NCBI RefSeq assembly: GCF_004138295.1 | Contig: NZ_SCFM01000017.1 | Span: 62,001 to 126,000, forward strand | DNA length: 64,000 nt | Reading direction: 5' to 3' | DNA from: Ectobacillus funiculus | Lineage (GTDB): Bacteria; Bacillota; Bacilli; Bacillales; Bacillaceae_G | Part shown: positions 61,065 to 64,000 of the stretch, in pieces | Layout of the letters: the number at the start of each line of letters is the position of its first letter | Position numbering within the stretch: position 1 is the stretch's first letter | Notes under the pieces: generated by a model | Told to the model about the DNA's origin: nothing | Seen by the model: only the letters and a program-made list of their open reading frames with translations | The model's database searches: none | Position numbers and translations under genes: made by a program

Positions 61065-61907
61065 TTAGCTTCGAACAATGGCAGAACCAGAAGTATAGTC
61101 TTTGCCGTAGCCAAATGCTCCATAATATTGGCAGGTTTGTGATGCAACTGCGGCTCCCATATGCAAGGCCTGTTTTACGTCCTTTTCTTGTACATAAGAG
61201 GAAAGAAAGCCCGCAATAAAGGAATCACCCGCCCCTAACGTATCTACAACCGAGGTTGGGATAATAGGCTGCTTGTATATTTCATTTTCAATTGATAAAA
61301 TGGCACCTTCTCCGCCACGTGTGATGCATACTACCTTTGTCCCTAGCGAATGTACCTTCTGAATTAATTCTGTACATTCCGGCTTCGTTAGGCCGCTTCC
61401 AGAGAAAAAAGCATAGCTTATATGCGGACAAACCTGCTGTAAGTATGTTTCTTCTTGATTAGTAGAAAAATCAAAGGCGATATCAATCACCCGGCTTAAT
61501 TTCGGAAGATGGTGTTCTAGGCGGCTATACACACTTGTATGGAGAAGATCGTGCTGACGAATATAATCAAAGTCCTGCTCATCCAGCACAATTCCTATCC
61601 GTGATTGAACGCCTCCTTTATTGGAACCGACAAAAATACGATCCCCTTCCTTATCAAGTGTAACAACAGCCATTCCATTCTCTCCAACAGCTTGTCTGAT
61701 TCTGCTGATGTCTACCTTTTCCTGCCGTAGCGACTCCAGCACATGGATGGCAGCTTCATCATTTCCTACAATCCCCATATAAGAGGACTGTTCATGATTT
61801 AATCGATTGCATAGCACCGCTACATTCAGTGCATTGCCACCAGGATAAATTTTCCCCTGATCTTTATAATAATCTACTACGTTATCTCCGATTGCCAATA
61901 ATTTCAT
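61065..61907 (-). CDS. frlD: Fructosamine kinase FrlD (PfkB family)
   Basis: 280 residues. LLAIGDNVVDYYKDQGKIYP with GGNALNVAVLCNRL near 23, and the catalytic DTLGAGDSFIAGFL near 222. The DNVVDYY start and YPGGNALNVAV are typical of FrlD/FrlK-type fructoselysine kinases. It phosphorylates imported fructosamines at C6 for the FrlB deglycase, which is probably beyond the window edge. Confidence 0.87.
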   Translation of the reverse strand: MKLLAIGDNVVDYYKDQGKIYPGGNALNVAVLCNRLNHEQSSYMGIVGNDEAAIHVLESLRQEKVDISRIRQAVGENGMAVVTLDKEGDRIFVGSNKGGVQSRIGIVLDEQDFDYIRQHDLLHTSVYSRLEHHLPKLSRVIDIAFDFSTNQEETYLQQVCPHISYAFFSGSGLTKPECTELIQKVHSLGTKVVCITRGGEGAILSIENEIYKQPIIPTSVVDTLGAGDSFIAGFLSSYVQEKDVKQALHMGAAVASQTCQYYGAFGYGKDYTSGSAIVRS

Positions 61908-61923
61908 TGATATTTCCTCCTCA

Positions 61924-62814
61924 TTATCCTTTTACACTTCCATTTGCAATCCCACGAACAAAATATTTTTGCAGGAATAAGAAAACAACAACAATTGGTA
62001 CGGCTGAGATTGTCAATCCAGCCAACAATACTCCCCAATCCGTCTGCAATGCATCCCGGAACTGCATGAGCCCAGCTGGTATTGTTTTTAAACTATTATC
62101 GTCTATAAAGATAATAGCAAACATAAACTCATTCCATGTATGATAGGCTGTCAAAACGGTGGCTGTCGCTAAAATAGGCTTGCTCATCGGCAAGAAAATC
62201 CTTACAAATATCCCCAAACTTGTACAACCATCTAGATAAGCTGACTCCTCAAGCTCTTTCGGAATAGATAGAAAGTAAGAACGAATGAGCAATATTGTGA
62301 ATGGGATACGATACGCGGTATAAGGAAGAATCAACGCCCAATACGTATTATACAGGCCTATTGACTGAATCATCTTATAAAGCGGAATTAAGCTCACCTG
62401 AGGAGATAGCATAAGCCCTCCTAAACAAATAATAAGAATAATAGATTTAAACCTAAATTCAAACCGAGACAATCCATATGCACCCAATGAGCTGACTAAA
62501 ACAGTTATCATACAAGTTAGCGCCGTTACAATTACGCTGTTTAAGAAGTAGGAAGAGATTCCTTGGTTCCAAGCAGCCGTGTAATTTTCAAATAGCCATT
62601 GCTTAGGAAGAGCCCAGCTATGAGTAAAAATTTCATCGTTGGTCTTGAATGAACTCATTACCATCCATAGTAATGGATAAGCAATGACAACTAAGTACAC
62701 AATCAGCATCATGTATACACCTGTTAGCCCAGCATAGCCTTTTCCTCGTTTTTTTCTTTTCACAGCTTCCACAGATAGGGTTGCTGTCACAGACTCCGGC
62801 TTTGAAACCTCCAT
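61924..62814 (-). CDS. frlM: Fructosamine ABC transporter permease FrlM
   Basis: 296 residues, MalG-type permease with six helices. EAA loop EESAYLDGCTSLGIFVRIFLPMS near 195. It lies 17 bp before frlD and 2 bp after frlN. The N-terminal cytosolic tail carries a KRKKRGKG basic run. Confidence 0.87.
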   Translation of the reverse strand: MEVSKPESVTATLSVEAVKRKKRGKGYAGLTGVYMMLIVYLVVIAYPLLWMVMSSFKTNDEIFTHSWALPKQWLFENYTAAWNQGISSYFLNSVIVTALTCMITVLVSSLGAYGLSRFEFRFKSIILIICLGGLMLSPQVSLIPLYKMIQSIGLYNTYWALILPYTAYRIPFTILLIRSYFLSIPKELEESAYLDGCTSLGIFVRIFLPMSKPILATATVLTAYHTWNEFMFAIIFIDDNSLKTIPAGLMQFRDALQTDWGVLLAGLTISAVPIVVVFLFLQKYFVRGIANGSVKG

Positions 62815-62816
62815 GC

Positions 62817-63695
62817 TTACTCCTCCCTTCCTGTTTTGAATAACCCCATTTGAACAGCGGAAAGAATTACGGTGATTATCAGGATGACAGTTGCGATCGT
62901 AGATGCATATCCCATCGCATCCTTCACAAATGCATTCTTATATAAGTATGTACTCAGTACCTCAGATGCATTTCCTGGCCCTCCGCCTGTTAAAATATAC
63001 GGCTCATTAAATACTGTAAACGCTCCAGCTAAGGTCATAATAACGGTTACAAATGACATCTCCTTCGTTTGCGGCACTGTAACATGGAAGAACAATTGTA
63101 TTTTATTCGCACCATCTATTTCACCAGCCTCGTATAGCTCGGACGGGATCTTCTGAATCGCCACGATATACAGCATCGCGATATACCCAATTGATTGCCA
63201 TTGAGATACTGCAATTACCGCATACATTGCGGTATCGCTATCGCCTAGCCACGCCTTTGCCAGATTATCCAGTCCTATCCCACGCAGTAATTGATTTAAC
63301 AATCCAATATCGGGATTATAGAAAAAGCTAAATAATAGCGCGATGACAGTCATCGAAATCACAACGGGAAGAAAATAGATAGTTCTAAAAATAGGGGAAA
63401 ACTTGCGAATCAGCTTGTCCTCTAAAATAGAAGCGATTACCAGACCTCCAAAGACTTGGCATGCAATTGAGATAATAGCATAAAGAACATTATTTTTTAA
63501 AGCTTGGTAAAAGACTGGATCTTGAAACAAGTTTACATAGTTATCGAGCCCCACGAATATTTTATCTGGAGAAAAGGAACTCCACTGATAGAAGCTGGAA
63601 CTGATATTTTGGAAAATCGGAACATAGACAAATAATAAAAATGCCAATGCTGGAAACAGATATAGGAATGGTATGAACTTATTGCGTTTTAGCAC
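62817..63695 (-). CDS. frlN: Fructosamine ABC transporter permease FrlN
   Basis: 292 residues from GTG 63695, which has AGGAGTGAG upstream; the longer ATG frame has no such site. MalF-type permease, six helices, EAA loop YEAGEIDGANKIQLFFHVTVPQ near 190. It pairs with FrlM. The ATPase is not in this window and is probably the shared MsmX-type one encoded elsewhere. Confidence 0.87.
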   Translation of the reverse strand: MLKRNKFIPFLYLFPALAFLLFVYVPIFQNISSSFYQWSSFSPDKIFVGLDNYVNLFQDPVFYQALKNNVLYAIISIACQVFGGLVIASILEDKLIRKFSPIFRTIYFLPVVISMTVIALLFSFFYNPDIGLLNQLLRGIGLDNLAKAWLGDSDTAMYAVIAVSQWQSIGYIAMLYIVAIQKIPSELYEAGEIDGANKIQLFFHVTVPQTKEMSFVTVIMTLAGAFTVFNEPYILTGGGPGNASEVLSTYLYKNAFVKDAMGYASTIATVILIITVILSAVQMGLFKTGREE

Positions 63696-63725
63696 GATTG
63701 TCTCACTCCTTTTACTGAAAGAGAA

Positions 63726-63757
63726 GGCAGAGGGCTGCCTCCGCCCCTCTCTCACAT
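63726..63757 (-). promoter_or_regulatory. Hairpin between frlO and frlN
   Basis: GGCAG-AGGG-CTGCC with flanking GAGAGG/CTTCTC complementarity. It may stabilise the frlO message or reduce read-through so that binding protein exceeds permease. Confidence 0.4.
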
Positions 63758-63759
63758 CA

Positions 63760-64000
63760 TCAATTTTTAGATGCTCTTAGGGCATCTGCAGCTTTTTGTA
63801 CCTCTTTCATGACCTCTTGAGGAGTTTTTTCTCCATTCAGCATCAGTTGAGTATTCGTTAAGTACGCATCTACTATTTCTATATCCACATCTGTATCAAA
63901 CCAAGGAACCATTTGCTTAGCATTTAAAATCTGATTAACCGCTTCTATTTGAATTGGAGTAGCATTGGTCTCATTCGTAGTCTCTTTTACTGCACTATAC
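63760..64000 (-). CDS. frlO: FrlO-like solute-binding protein (C-terminus only)
   Basis: The last 79 codons of an ABC sugar-binding protein, ending in [12 protein letters not shown]-type sequence ([18 protein letters not shown]). Open to the window edge. The [15 protein letters not shown] pattern is typical of family 1 binding proteins. First gene of the frl transporter set within this window. Confidence 0.82.
   Translation of the reverse strand, partial: YSAVKETTNETNATPIQIEAVNQILNAKQMVPWFDTDVDIEIVDAYLTNTQLMLNGEKTPQEVMKEVQKAADALRASKN

Overview
The window looks like chromosome from a low-GC, endospore-forming Bacillaceae species. It carries TnrA, HelD, a PonA-type penicillin-binding protein, a GerA-type germinant receptor cluster, the DctB/DctS/DctR/DctP dicarboxylate system, CcpA-type cre sites and strong purine-rich ribosome binding sites. 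No rRNA, tRNA, prophage or CRISPR was seen. The species cannot be named from this sequence alone.

Layout. 1-7.4 kb: an amino-sugar/oligosaccharide PTS locus (metallo-hydrolase, MupG-type glycosidase, lactose/cellobiose-family EIIA/B/C, LicR-type activator), followed by an IS3-type remnant. 8-16.1 kb: a xylose-type ABC importer (XylFGH) beside a binding protein/sensor kinase/AraC-type regulator trio like the clostridial XylFII-LytS-YesN system. 16.5-21.4 kb: HelD, two small ORFs including an FbpA-like protein, TnrA with three TnrA boxes, and a Gly-Tyr repeat protein. 21.6-26.7 kb: C4-dicarboxylate transport and sensing. 27.3-31.8 kb: LacI regulator, inositol/sugar MFS transporter and Gfo/Idh dehydrogenase. 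32.4-39.5 kb: class A PBP and germination genes. 39.6-50 kb: mixed single genes, including an HPr paralogue lacking both phosphorylation sites, a tandem pair of ArsR-type regulators, an orphan gvpU-like gene, a truncated zwf and two gene remnants. 50.1-58.5 kb: rhamnogalacturonan/pectin catabolism (rhaM, GPH transporter, GH105, kduD, kduI, kdgK, eda, IclR/KdgR). 60.1-64 kb: a fructosamine (frl) operon with its GntR regulator, cut by the window end.

The most striking non-coding signal is a dispersed intergenic element of about 140 bp. It is present in more than a dozen full or partial copies in both orientations. It can fold into two short GC hairpins plus one long hairpin, and the long stem shows base-pair covariation between copies (ACTTT/AAAGT in some, ACTGT/ACAGT in others; TTTCT/AGAAA versus TTCCC/GGGAA). 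One copy sits between the two arms of a terminator-like inverted repeat, and one 5' fragment forms a terminator by itself.

Two pairs of duplicated promoters link genes into regulons. One pair is upstream of the metallo-hydrolase gene and the LicR-type gene. The other pair (TTGCAT-17-TATAAT with an embedded cre) is upstream of eda-kdgK and in the region upstream of zwf.
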